A stretch of DNA of 64,000 nt from NCBI GenBank assembly GCA_026874595.1, contig CM049309.1, positions 72,896,426 through 72,960,425 of the forward strand, given 5' to 3'. The position numbers were made by a program, and so were the translations under genes. This document shows, piece after piece, positions 35,480-47,369 of this stretch. Source of the stretch: Sipunculus nudus (lineage: Eukaryota; Annelida; Sipuncula; Golfingiida; Sipunculidae). A model generated the notes under the pieces. The model made no database searches. It worked only from the letters and a program-made list of their open reading frames with translations, and had not been told where the DNA came from. Positions within the stretch are counted from its first letter, which is position 1. The number at the start of each line of letters is the position of its first letter.

Positions 35480-36163
35480 TGCATGTATAAACATGCAGAT
35501 ATAAACAAAACACACAGCATGTGTGTGGTTGGATCAGCTTTTCTGACTTGTTTTTATGAAAGGTTCAAGGTATTATTTTTAGTACTGGTAAATATATGTC
35601 AGACATCAGAATAGGCCCCTTTAAAACTAGATTTAAGATGGTTGAAACATACACAGGATAGGCTCACCCATAAGGCAGGGCTCAACATTAACAGTTAACC
35701 ACTTGCCCAGGGAATCTAAAGTGTCCAGAAAATGGTGGTAGGGCAACCAAAAGTGGACCTACAACCCCTCGTTGTTGACACTTGACTGTTTCATGCCTCA
35801 CGGCCTATGGCAACGTGTCAACAACAAACTAAGGATTTCCCCTGGCCTTGTTCACCCAATTCAGTGAAAAAGTCTGGTAGAGACCAGACAATAGCTCTGC
35901 TTTCAAATAACTTGGCATGTGAGTATTGTTAGATCATTTCATATTTATTATGGAATCTTACTTGCATAACTGGGCAAGTTGGTCCAAAACAAGGCCTTAA
36001 GGCCTAATGCGAACCTGTGCATTGGGAAATAAACCAGGTATAATGCTTCAATGCTGGACCATTACCTCTCATGTATATGAACAATGCAGGTACTAAACAT
36101 TTTGAATAAGAAACAATTACACAAACATCACTGCTGAAATTCTGGCATGGGTGCACACAACAC

Positions 36164-36975
36164 AACTAGGACCCATGGGTCTCAACACTCAGTTGAATTT
36201 GTCTATAAGGATATTTTGAAAGAAATTTTTCAGAATGATAGTCCTGTGACCGTAACCAATGACCTTGTGACCAAAAAATCTCAGAACTTAATATCCTTGA
36301 ACTTGCAGCATTAGGATTATTGTAACAATCTTTTAAAAAGTGACCTTGACCTATGACCAGATAACCTCAAATTCTACAGGTTTCCTCACTTTAGGCAAGT
36401 AAGCCATGTGTGAACATTGGAAAGTTCAGGATGAAAAGTTTGATTTACAGTGCATCCACAATCTTTTTAAAGATGTGGCTCCTGTGACCTTCAACTTGGA
36501 TCTCTGGACCCTGGTAATCAAAATGAATTTACTTATGTGGTTGGTCATTATTAAATCAAGTTTGAAGCAAGTTTATTTTTAGTAAATAAATAGAAAAATA
36601 TTTGTTAAAATAGAAAAAATACCGGTGGCGCCACCACGTTTCAGGAACTGACAAAACTAGTCATGGTCAATATTCAAGGCAAGATTCATGACAAACCATG
36701 CATTAATTATCAATATATTGGAGGTTTTGTATCAAATTTCTTACTATTCTGGGGGGTACTTTCAAGCCCTGTAGCTCAAAGGATATAGGTTGCAGTGACA
36801 TAATTTCAGGTTTCCAAGGAGATTTTTTATTGACCTCCCTGGATTAATACTTAGAAGTTTCTAGGACCAGCTGTTACGATTTGTGCCCTGCTAACGGTGG
36901 CCGGATATCCGTATGGACGACCGACAAAGCGCCATTCCTACACCTCAGTTGACTTACAGTCAGCTGAGCTAAAAA
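36164..36975 (+). mobile_element. HINE-like element, family II, copy d (long form)
   Basis: The start AACTAGGACCCATGGGTC contains the perfect palindrome GACCCATGGGTC. The end CTCAGTTGACTTACAGTCAGCTGAG forms the family hairpin. It contains TGACCTTGACC clusters and a GGTGGCGCCACC palindrome at about 36624-36635, both absent from copy c. A short GACGACCGACAAAGC tract stands in for the microsatellite. Confidence 0.7.
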
Positions 36976-37574
36976 TGATTGTAGCTGGCACCACCAGTCT
37001 TGTATACAACGAAGCTATCAGAGATATATACATATGCCCAAGTTCAGACTGATATATCAAACCCCTCCTGAGAAATAAGCAGGGACAAACACTGTGCAAA
37101 AATTATTGTAGGTGGCACCACCAGTCTTGTATAAGACAAAGCTATTCGATAGGTATAAATATGCCCAATTTCAGGACGCTATATCAAATTCCTCTATAGA
37201 AATAAGCAGGCACTAAAGTCACACACTGTGCAAAAGTCATTGTAGGTAGTGACACCTGACTTGTGAACGAGAAACCCATCAAAGACGCATAGACAGGTCA
37301 AATTATCAGGCCAATACATCAAACTTACCTTAAGTCTGATGCATGGGGCTGACCACGCTTAGGTGAGAAAGGCAGTTGCCCCGAGTGAACTGTGACAAAT
37401 TTACTTGCTCAGGCTACTGCACTGAGTGAACTCATGACCTGCACCTGGCCAGATTGGGTAAACTTTTGACCTGTACCTGGCTGCACTGAGTGAACTCTTG
37501 ACCTGTTGCCTAATCTGATACAGTTGGCAGTCTGCCAAAGCTATAAATAGATTGGCTCTACATGCAGCCCTGAG

Positions 37575-37650
37575 AGGCATGACACCCATGAGGTGATCAC
37601 ATGGTGCCCATGAGGTGTTCACATGTCACCCATGAGGGGATCACATGCCT
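37575..37650 (+). repeat. 22-bp tandem repeat, three units
   Basis: CCCATGAGG recurs at 37585, 37607 and 37629 with TGATCACATG or TGTTCACATG between. Confidence 0.85.
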
Positions 37651-40600
37651 TGTGCTTGGCTGCACTGACTGAACTCTTGACCTATATCTGGCTGCACTGA
37701 ATGAACTCTTGATCTGTTGCCAAATCTGAAACAGTTGGCAGTTTCTTAACCTATTTAAATATACAGAAACAATCTTAGCCTGTTGGCAAATCTGTTTACA
37801 CATACTGAAAGACTTTGGCTAAAATGTTTTTTTTCAAGCTGACATATTCATAACCTTTTTATCAAAATATCTAGAATAATAAAAGATGCAGTTTTTTTCA
37901 TAAATAAGCTGAATCCTACAACATTTGATAAATGACATATTATTGCATAAAATCTGGGGATGGTAGTTCTGAGAAAGTATGGGTTAATGTACAGATGACC
38001 AATGACCCCCGTACAAAAAAAGGTCAATGCAGGTGACCACCAATACCTGAATTCCATATATGGTTCATGTGACCAACACTGGCAGAAAATTTGGTGATAA
38101 TAGCTCCGACCGTTTCTGAGATTGTCATTTTAGTATGCTTTTTCGGACAGATGACTAGGTTCAACTTCCTGTAATTCCACAAAAATTCACTGAACTTGAA
38201 CCATTTGAACAAACTTGAGAGAGATGATATAAAAGATTATTTCTGTGAAATATTGAACAAACTGGCTTGACTGTTTCGGAGGAGAAGATTTTTTAAGGTT
38301 TTTTAGCTTTTTCTCTATAAAATCTGAGAAAATGCAACTTTTTTCAGTAGCTAATTTTTTGCATTAAATTTCATGATGCTAGTTCCAGTCAATCCAATAG
38401 TATGAGTTAACGTATACCTGTGATTGTAAACATTGCCTGGCATGAGGAATATCTAAAATCATAAATCTACATTATTTAAAAGTTTTTAAAAAACATTCTT
38501 GTCAATATTAACCAAAGATAACCTGAAATCTAAACGTCTGGAGGCATGATGTAACGGATGCTGATAAACTGGTTCCAGGCTAGATGTATCTGCTTCACAC
38601 AGCTAACATATATGGTAAAATGACTCAATTCAATCTTTATTATTCAGCTAAAATTCATTCTTCGGAACCATAAAAGACAATTAATTATTATAAGAATTAT
38701 TCAGGGGATTATTCTTGTAAAATATTAAACAAATTGGCCTCAGTGGCGTCAGTCAAAAAATGTTTTGCAGGTTTATAACTCATATGGGAAAATAAAGCAA
38801 AATGGCTAAATTAAGCTTCCCATAACTCAGCCAAAAAGCACTGAACCAAAACCATTTGAATTATCAACATCTAAGGATAATTAATGTATGAGATTTATGA
38901 ATTTGTGGTTTTTGAGAAGAAGATCTTTGTAGCCACTGAGCTAAAATGGGCTGTTATGGCATATGACTAAATTCAGCTTCCCATAACTCAGCCAAAAGTC
39001 ACTGAACTGAGACCATTTGAACAAACTTCAGAAAGCACTACCCTAGGACCATTTCTGTGCGATATTAAACAATTTGGCTATATGGTTTCAGAGAAGAAGT
39101 TTTTTGTAGCTGTCAGTATGATATGGGCACTGATGACCCCCGTACAAAAAAAGGCTAATGCAGGTGGCGCCACCAATACCTCAATTTCAGATCTGACTCA
39201 TGTGACCAACATTAGCATAAAATTTGATGATGATAGCTCCAGCCGTTTCTAAGATTGTAATTTTAGTATGCTTTTTTGGACAGATGATTAAGTTCAACTA
39301 TCTGTAACTCGGCCAAAAATCACCAAACTTAAACCATTGGAACAAACATGAGAGAGATTGTTCTAGGGATCATATCTATGAAATATTGGACAATTTGGCT
39401 GAACATTTTCGGAGAAGAAGATTTTTGAAGCTTTTTTAGCTTTTCCCTATAAAATCTAAGAAAATGCAGTTAGCCAAAAAATAAGCAAAATCCAATAGAG
39501 TTTTTTAGATGACTTATTTTTTGCAGAAAATTTTGTGATGCTAACTCTTGCCGTTTTTAAGATAGTATAGGTTAACGTACAGATGCCGGACGTCGCCACA
39601 CCATCGCATAAGCTCACAGGTTCGCTAATAAAACTTTCCATTTTCTTTCTTGGAGAAATTAAATCATATTGTTATACCTCTATCAAAAATTTCATGCATG
39701 TTTATCTGTGAAAAATGCTAAAGAGTTTATCTGTGCAAATGCTATAGAAAGATATTATTAACTAACAAAAATTTGAACATGTTTACTGTTAATGAAAATC
39801 ATCACTTGAAACACACTTTTTTTATTTGTGAAAATTCATGTAGGTCACTTAAAATGAGATGTTACTTGCCCAACTAATGTCTAGCCCTGTAAGGGATGTT
39901 TTTTCTATACACTCATGATTTCAACATGTGACATGTGACATCAGTGTTTTTGTGTACACAAAAGACAGCCCCCATCATCACTGTAAGATAGAAATGTGTC
40001 AGGGTTTTGATAAGGGCCGGGGGCTGTCACAGGAGATACTCTGAGGACAGCAACCAACCAAAAATCTGTATCTGCAGAGAGAGTCTGCATGGTACAAGGG
40101 CATGAGTACTGGCAAAGTTGAAAGTGGAATAACACTTATTTGGACCACACCAATATCCTTAAATTAAGTAGAATACCATGTGTCATACTGCAAACTGACA
40201 ATGTAACAATATCCCATATAATATTTTGTGAAAATTGAAAGTAATATACCACTGTATACAATGACAACAGGAATCCAGGTCATCATTCTGCATTCCTGTG
40301 TCATGGACTGCTGAGTAATATATTATTCATCATACAGAAAACTTTTATTACTGCACCCACACAGTAAGTTTTATCAGGCTTAAAAAACCTCCGTGCTGGC
40401 GTAATTTCATCACTACTAATTTTGGGTTCGAAATTATATCAGTAACTGAAAAATTTAATGCTGTTAGCATTGGCCACGCAAAAGTGAAAGGTAGGATCAC
40501 TTTCTGGAAAATGTTATTAATATGAATATTTCATTTTATTAACTTGTGAAAATCAATGTATCTCACCTCAATGTTTCTGTGCTACTTGTATATTTATAAT

Positions 40601-40789
40601 GAGCCTTCCATTTGGTAAATATTTATGAAAAAACTTGGGCAAGTGGTATTGTAATTAATGTTCACAGCTAAAAATGTTCTTAAACTAGAATGGCTTGTTT
40701 TCACACTTGCAAAAACAGATATCTCCCCCACCCTGTTTGCATATAGGTTATATTATTGAAGACATGGTGAGAGATCTGACCCTGTAAGG

Positions 40790-41600
40790 TCACCAGGTTT
40801 CAAACTAATCCAAGATTTTGGAAGGAACAACCAGTGTTTCAAATTTGGGAGGAAAATATCCAACCCTTCAAAAGTTACGGCTTTCTCAAGATAACTAAAA
40901 TTTGGCTGATTTGACCTTGAAGATATTGGTCAAGGTCACCATCTTTCAAACTCCTTCGAGAACTTTGTATGAACAATCAGTGTACCAAATTTGAGGACAA
41001 AATGTGAAATACTTAAAAAGTTTTGGGTTCATAATATTTTCAATTTTGGCAGATTTGAACTTGAAGACAAATGTCAAGGTTACCTGGTTTCCAACTTATC
41101 CAACATTTCAGTAGGAACCATTTGTGTGTCAAATTTCGGCAGAAAATATGCAGCCTTTTCAAAGTTATTGTGTTCACAAAATAACTCAGAAAACTTTACA
41201 TTTCAGCAGATTTGACCTTGAAGATGAAGGTCACCGGATTTCAAACTCTTTCGAGAATGTTGTAGGGACAACTGGTGTACCAAATTTGAGGGGAAAATGT
41301 GAAATACTTCAAAAGTTACGGGCTTCATAAAAATTTAACATTTAAGCAGATTTGACTTTGAAGATGAATGTCTAAGTTACCAGACTTCAAACTCCTCCCA
41401 GATTTTTATAGGAACAATCAGTGTTTTAAATTTCGGAGAAAAATATGTAGCCCTTCAAAAGTTATCATGTTCACAAGATAAGCTACAAAATTTTACATTT
41501 CCGCAGATATTACCTTGAAGATGAAGGTCAAGGTCACCTGGTTTTGAACTTGTCCAAGATTTTATTGGGAACCATCAGTGTTTAAAATTTAGGAGGTAAA
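40790..41600 (+). repeat. Tandem array with alternating 142/158-bp units
   Basis: The anchor TTGACCTTGAAG recurs at 40911, 41054, 41212, 41352 and 41511, spaced 143, 158, 140 and 159 bp. The alternation shows a dimeric unit of about 300 bp. Other shared motifs are CTTCAAAAGTTA and AATCAGTGT. Confidence 0.8.
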
Positions 41601-41602
41601 TA

Positions 41603-42576
41603 CTGTGGTTGTCTTCTTATTTGCGGTGGTTTCAAATTCGCGATATTCACGGTCGTTCTCTGACCGCGAAATTGAAACCACGCAGTTTTGAATGCATATA
41701 TACCAGGCCATGATCGTTCATTTCAGAAGCTGCCATTATAATTATAGTTGGCGACAGTTGAGATTAATCGTCAGCTACGTGGTGATGTCCAACGAGCCTG
41801 GTGCATATACTTTGAGTGATTCAGGGAGAATTAAAAACAGGGCCCATTTAAAATAGTATCAGTTTTCTTAGATGCAAAAACCATGACCCTTAACGGGGAT
41901 GTGCTGACCCGGCACAGGACTTAAGTCTGGAGAGTGTCAATACCCGCATGGCAGTAATATTTCAAAATTACATGTATGTGTGCCAAGCCAGGTGACATCC
42001 ACTGCCGCTTAAAATGAATTTTGAGTAGAGGGTACCCTTTCACATTGTTCCGTATTTAGTCATTGTTCATAAATAAATTTTGCCACAAAGTATTGAACGT
42101 AGCCGCTAGGGTAGCGCCACATTGTAACTGTAAAAAGGACTAATACAGTCACTAGCGAAATCATGACGCGCCAAACGATGTTTGATTGGCTAGTGATGAG
42201 GTTTATTTTAAATATATTTGATAGGTCACAGTTCATTATGGGGCCAAATTGCCATAGAACACTGGTATATGAGTCGTTTCGAATGAGCCTTGGCCCTGAA
42301 CTAATTACAGCCAGCAGGATCAGTGCTTCCCGCATGTGTCAGCTCAGCCGTCCATGACTGTTCGAACATGAGATATCTGGACAGAGAAATAGTAGACCTG
42401 GATAACAATGAAATCAGCGGTTTATGAAATTATTTTGTCATTACAGTTCATAGTTTTATATTTGATAATAAATAATACTACTCGACCAGATAGAGCGCGA
42501 AAAAGGAACCCCATGAAACTTTTAAAAATACAAAAACCGCGAAAATTCAGCCCCGCAGATATAAAGGCAACCACAG
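41603..42576. mobile_element. 974-bp TA-flanked DNA transposon, CTGTGGTTG family
   Basis: CTGTGGTTG at the left faces CAACCACAG at 42568-42576, with imperfect pairing continuing for about 35 bp. TA borders both sides (41601-41602 and 42577-42578). Neighbouring array units supply the empty site: GAAAATATGCAGCC there corresponds to TAAATA-element-TATGCAGCC here. A subterminal fold pairs TGCGGTGGTTTCAAATTCGCG (41622 onward) with CGCGAAATTGAAACCACGCA. The interior is CpG-rich and has no transposase frame. This resembles a MITE type common in bivalves. Confidence 0.85.
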
Positions 42577-42679
42577 TATGCAGCCCTTCAAAGTTACTGC
42601 GTTCACAAAATATCCTACATACAACGACGACGACTGACGACTCCACTGAAAACAACATGTCTCCCCTGGAGGGGGTCAA

Positions 42680-45600
42680 ACATAATTAATCCCATGGCTG
42701 TTTTGACCAGAATATTTATTTGTATTTTGTTACAGCATCTGAAATTTCCAACGGTAATTTTGTTAGATAAGAGCTATATATACCAAGCAACATATGTGGA
42801 ATTGCTCTTTTATAATAAGACTAATTATATATGTTGGACTTAATAAGTATGAGTGAAAAAAGTTCTCATCATAATGAGATTTAACCGTTTCTTGTCTGCC
42901 AGCATGTGTTTGGTTTAAAGTCTATCAGAAAACTTCTGAGAGCTGTAAAACAGGACATAGCAATCACAGGATGCAGATAGTACCTGACAGCAACAGTTGA
43001 AGGCAGCTGAGCATCACATCAAAACAGGACTGCCCCTTTCATGTAGCTCTCATGTACCTGGTGTACCGGACTATCCTGCTGGGTCATTTCATTGGTCAAC
43101 CTGTGTTTATCTACAGAAAATTTAGTGATAAAAAAAACATGCAAACTGGGAGCTTTTGCATCCTGAGAAATTCCTTTATGACTTGCTGAAGTAACTTGCA
43201 TTTGTAAATTTGTTTAGCCAACCCTCACAAAAAGTTGGACATGAATTTACATAATAATCTAAAATTATGTTAAACTAGAGAGCACTCTTTGACCACACAC
43301 CTCCACAAACATTCTTGATCTCGAGAATATAACTACCATGAATCTGATCAAACTTATTTACATAAGTGCAGGAAAAAGTAACTGTCTCAATGGATGCATC
43401 ACAAGAATACAGGTGGCCCAAATTACAGGTTACACCTTACACATAACTTTCAACCCATTTAAAATGATTCACTTTAATATTATCTGTAATACTAGTGAAT
43501 GACTTGAAGCTCATCCTTGACCATGACATCCAAATAGTACTATGTGCTAATGGTGAAGGATCCTTTTAAAACAAATTACATTGGTCCAAATTACCTCCAA
43601 AATATTCATGTGTTTAATAACCTTAACCTTCCACAGAATTAAAAAAAGAATCCATCCATTATTTTTTTTAGTAAAGTTGCAAATAAAAAATCCAACGGCA
43701 CAAAAACCATGATTTCCCCGAAGGGTTCACAATAATTTTTCTTATAAAGTTTTTCCCCAGGCCCAACCTGTTCAATCTCAAAGCAGAGAAATAGTGAACA
43801 CTAATGAAACAGGGATCATTCATTAACTTAGTTATGCCATCACAGGATTTCCTCACTAAAACTGATGAGAATTTAACCGCTGTCCACAGATGACAATAAG
43901 ATAACATAAACAAAACAACAGAATAACTTTCTCAGGTACATTCATCAGGGGTGTAACATTACATCTATTGTCTGATATCATTTATGGTCTGTATCCTGTC
44001 ACAATTTTCTTACAGACTGGGATGACTGGTTTATTGTTTTAAAATATAATTTACCGATTGTTTGGGATCAAGGATTATTATATGAGAATTGATTAGTTTG
44101 GTTAACAGATTTAATATAATAAATCTCTCAGAAAGAACCCATCCATATTATAACAGATGGTGTTACTAAATAATTGTATTGCAACTCCTCAATGGCTTAG
44201 CATCAGAATTACCCATTTTTGGTCTTGATGTGTCTAGAATAATGCCAAATTTGTCCTAAGAACCTGATATCATTTTCTGCATTTTCCCATAAATTCTGAG
44301 GAATCTGACATTATTTCCCCAAGGCTTTAAATCATCATAGCGCCATCTGTCAGACACTGTGTCCCTCACTGGGTGAACTCTCTCCATGACAAACCTGTCC
44401 CAGAGAAACCCGTCAAACACAACCCCATCCATAGAAGCTAGTGCTTATCTGGACAATGTCATAGCCATTTCAAAAATCTAATATGTAAATAATGCTCAAT
44501 GTAAGATCAAGCGATATGTGTATAATTAAGGTGCAAAGTAATCATAATATCAATGTAGAGTGTGAACATTCCGAAGTCAGGTTAAATTTGTGATATGAAG
44601 AAATCTCTGGTTAATGATACGTTAACAACAATATTCACCAAGCTTTCCGAGTGAAGAAATCAAGTAATATTTAAGACATGAATTTTCTCCAAATATTAAA
44701 GACACAAAGAATTGAGTAATATTTCAGCATTATGACATCAGCATATAAGATATTCATTTGCTTGACTATTTGAAGAGACATATTTCCAAGCACTCTCTTG
44801 GTGTTGATATAGCAAATAATAAGATCGTTTAAGTTAAGTGGATCTTGTGTCCCCAACTGACTTCGGCAGCTGCAATATCCTCCATACTAGATCTGTATAT
44901 AGTACAATGTCTCATCTCCAGCAGAGTTTGTGAGATGAGTCCTTGACATGAGTCTGACTTCCATCCAGTTTCCTTGCAAATCCTGTTAGCAGATCTTCTG
45001 GCAACAAATGCTGCTCAGACATGTTTAGAGCTGGACAGGCAGAAGAAAATTGAATAACATCCTCCTCTGTGAATGTCTAAACTCTTGTGTCTGCTGGAGG
45101 AAGATAAAAACACTGGTCTAAAAGCACTTAACTGCTAAGCTTCATCATACACAGAAAGGCAATCAACATCTTAGGCCTCCTGTACATGGGTTTAATGGCA
45201 GATGTATAACTCCAGCCCAAACAGCAGAAATGTGGTCATGTGTAGAGGTGGTAATGCAGTAAAATAGTGATAATACTGATAATAAAATAGGTTACTCATA
45301 AAATAAACAATAGAAAATAACAAACCATGGAAACTCTATTTCTGAACACCTGAAGCTGATGCACAGATGGATGAAAAAGGCATTTATGGAAGCGGCACAG
45401 ACTAAAACAGCACCAACATGAATGGGAAAGGCTAAAATAGGGGAAAATGGTGACAAGGAATTAAAAAATGATTATGTTTCTCCATTGAACAGATGATGTC
45501 AGATAGAAATACCATTTGTGAACCAAATATGACAATCAGTGGCAGTCTACTTACAACAAGTGAAAGTGAAATTTAATAACTGACCTACTGATAGAATTTT

Positions 45601-45850
45601 AAGTTTACTTTATGCAGATGGCATGTTAGAGAGCCTCATAAATCCACAGTTTCAAAAACCATAATATCATAGTTATGATTGTATGAATAAACATGCAAGG
45701 GTCTAGAGGCACAAATAGTCCCCACCATGTTTGTTTTCAGAGTTATTTATTAAAAGAAGGGGATGGGACAGATGGACAGACTGATGCAGACCATTTTAGT
45801 AGTCCTCTCTCCCATGGCGGGGAACTCAAAAAATGTCACAGAGCACAATG
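42680..45850. other. Unique region with a few minus-strand coding-like segments
   Basis: No satellite or clear element end was found, apart from AAACTAGAGAGCACTCT at 43273, which looks like a solo 5' end of the HINE type. Short minus-strand segments at 43078-43130, 44283-44447 and 44912-45076 have protein-like open frames; only the last is listed separately. The ATAGCGCCATCTGTCAG motif lies at 44337-44353. Confidence 0.35.
44912..45076 (-). CDS. Candidate terminal exon, unknown protein
   Basis: On the minus strand an acceptor-like GTTTAG ends at 45077, followed by 54 codons and a TGA (44914-44912). The peptide begins TFTEEDVIQFSSACPALNMS and continues EQHLLPEDLLTGFARKLDGS, then QTHVKDSSHKLCWR. 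Composition is balanced and hydrophilic, unlike the lysine- and isoleucine-rich products of random AT-rich frames. The pyrimidine tract (ATCTTCCTCCAGCAGAC) is weak and no polyadenylation signal is obvious just downstream. I do not recognise a family. It may be a genuine last exon, a fragment of an old gene copy, or chance. Confidence 0.25.
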   Translation of the reverse strand, partial: TFTEEDVIQFSSACPALNMSEQHLLPEDLLTGFARKLDGSQTHVKDSSHKLCWR

Positions 45851-45858
45851 TGACAGCA

Positions 45859-46255
45859 ACTCATGAATCCAGAACATAGATTGATAGTAACTCATGAATC
45901 AAGAACATAGATTGATAGTAACTCATGAATCAAGAACATAGATTGATAGTAACTCATGAATCAAGAATAATGAATCAAAGTGCCTCATAAATTCAGAAAA
46001 TGTCAACTGTGCCTCATGAATCCAGAACATCATGCCATGGGGCCCATGCATGAATCTCAGAACCTCATGAATTCAGAACATCATGCCATGGTGTCCCATG
46101 GATGTATCACAGGGCCTCATGAATCTAGAACATTCAACAGTGCCTCTTGAATCCAAAACATAAAGCTTTAGTGCCTCATGCATTAATCAGAGTGCCTCAT
46201 GAATCCAGAATGGTCAACCATGCTTCATGAATTTGGATCATTCCACAGTGCCAAA
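45859..46255 (+). repeat. 31-bp tandem repeat and related CTCATGAATCCAGAAC units
   Basis: AACTCATGAATCAAGAACAT then AGATTGATAGT repeats about four times (45859-45970). It is followed by looser CCTCATGAATCCAGAACAT units with CATGCCATGG inserts. Confidence 0.85.
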
Positions 46256-46261
46256 TTCTGA

Positions 46262-47365
46262 GTTTCTAATTCAGTGGGCAGTGAGTGGGTAGCTCCATCT
46301 TTACTTCTGATTCAGTGGACAGTGAGTGGGTATCTCCAACTATGCTTCTGATTCAGTGGGCAGTGAGTGGGTATCTCAAACTTTGCTTTTGATTCAGTGG
46401 GCAGTGAGTGGGTAGCTCCAACTTTGCTTCTGATACAGTGGGCAGTGAGTGGGTAGCTCCAATTTTGCTTCTCATTCAGTGGGCAGTGAGTGGGTAGCTC
46501 CATCTTTACTTCTGATTCAGTGGACAGTGAGTGGGTATCTCCAACTATGCTTCTGATTCAGTGTACAGTGAGTGGGTAGCTCCAACTTTGCTTTTGATTC
46601 AGTGGGCAGTGAGTGGGTAGCTCCAACTTTGCTTCTGATTCAGTGGGCAGTGAGTGGGTAGCTCCAACTTTGCTTCTCATTCAGTGGGCAGTGAGTGGGT
46701 AGCTCCAACTTTGCTTTTCATTCAGTTGGCAGTGAGTGGGTAGCTCCAACTTTGCTTTCGATTCAGTGGGCAGAGAAAGGGGTAGCTCCAACTTTTCTTC
46801 TGATTCAGTGGGCGGTGAGTGGGTAGCTCCAACTTTGCTTTTGATTCAGTAAGCAGTGAGTGGGTATCTCAAACTTTGCTTCCAATTCAGTGGGCAGTGA
46901 GTGGGTAGCTCCAACTTTGCTTTTGATTCAGTGGGCAGTGAGTGGGTAGCTCCAACTTTGCTTCTGATTCAGTGGGCAGTGAGTGGGTAGCTCCAACTTT
47001 GCTTCTCATTCAGTGGGCAGTGAGTGGGTAGCTCCAACTTTGCTTCTCATTCAGTGGGCAGTGAGTGGGTAGCTCCAACTTTGCTTTCGATTCAGTGGGC
47101 AGAGAGTGGGGTAGCTCCAACTTTCTTCTGATTCAGTGGGCGGTGAGTGGGTAGCTCCAACTTTGCTTTTGATTCAGTAAGCAGTGAGTGGGTATCTCAA
47201 ACTTTGCTTCCAATTCAGTGGACAGTGAGTGGGGTAGCTCCAATTTTTCTTCTGATTCAGTGGGCAGTGAGTGGGTAGCTCCAACTTTGCTTTCGATTCA
47301 GTGGACATTGAGTGGTTGGCTCCACACATGCTTCTGATATCAGTGGCCAGTGATTGGGTAGCTCC
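46262..47365 (+). repeat. 41-bp minisatellite, about 27 units
   Basis: The unit is GTGAGTGGGTAGCTCCAACT then TTGCTTCTGATTCAGTGGGCA. Variants show block duplications: the CATCTTTACTTC plus AACTATGC pair recurs with a 207-bp offset (46291 and 46498), and a block with CAGAGA, GGCGGTG, AAGCAGTG and TTCCAATTC recurs with a 328-bp offset (from 46755 and 47083). These are 5 and 8 units. No coding role is suggested. Confidence 0.95.
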
Positions 47366-47369
47366 TGCA

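Larger units (their letters stand above)
35984..39633 (+). mobile_element. HINE-like element, family III, copy 2
   Basis: The start AAACAAGGCCTTAAGGCCT contains a perfect 12-bp palindrome. GCGAACCTGTG at 36009-36019 faces CACAGGTTCGC at 39615-39625. It hosts a family II element at 36164-36975. The rest is colinear with copy 1 but diverged and with indels. It sits inside the CAGGGCT MITE, so it is younger than that MITE. Confidence 0.7.
35676..39889. mobile_element. CAGGGCT MITE interrupted by a family III element
   Basis: The left end CAGGGCTCAACATTAACAG and right end ACTAATGTCTAGCCCTG match the 403-bp MITE at 21385-21787. TAAGG flanks both sides (35671-35675 and 39890-39894), a perfect 5-bp duplication. 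The MITE sequence stops near 35984 and resumes near 39634 with interior homologous to 21550-21620, so the 3.65 kb between is a later insertion. Confidence 0.8.
40684..42677 (+). mobile_element. HINE-like element, family VI, with nested transposon
   Basis: The start AAACTAGAATGG and ATATCTCCCCCACCC open an array of about 150-bp units (40790-41600 and the fragment after 42579). The end ACGACGACGACTGACGAC then CTCCCCTGGAGGGGG is a microsatellite-like run plus hairpin followed by AAACATAATT. Subterminal pairing is less clear than in other families. A 974-bp element interrupts it. Confidence 0.5.

Noticed and set aside
42163..42357. Open frames inside the 974-bp element as a transposase remnant
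   Set aside because: No catalytic acidic residues or helix-turn-helix pattern could be recognised, and frames on both strands overlap.
46312..46503. Repetitive minus-strand open frame in the 41-bp minisatellite
   Set aside because: 41 is not divisible by three, so the frame drifts, and the peptide simply mirrors the tandem repeat.
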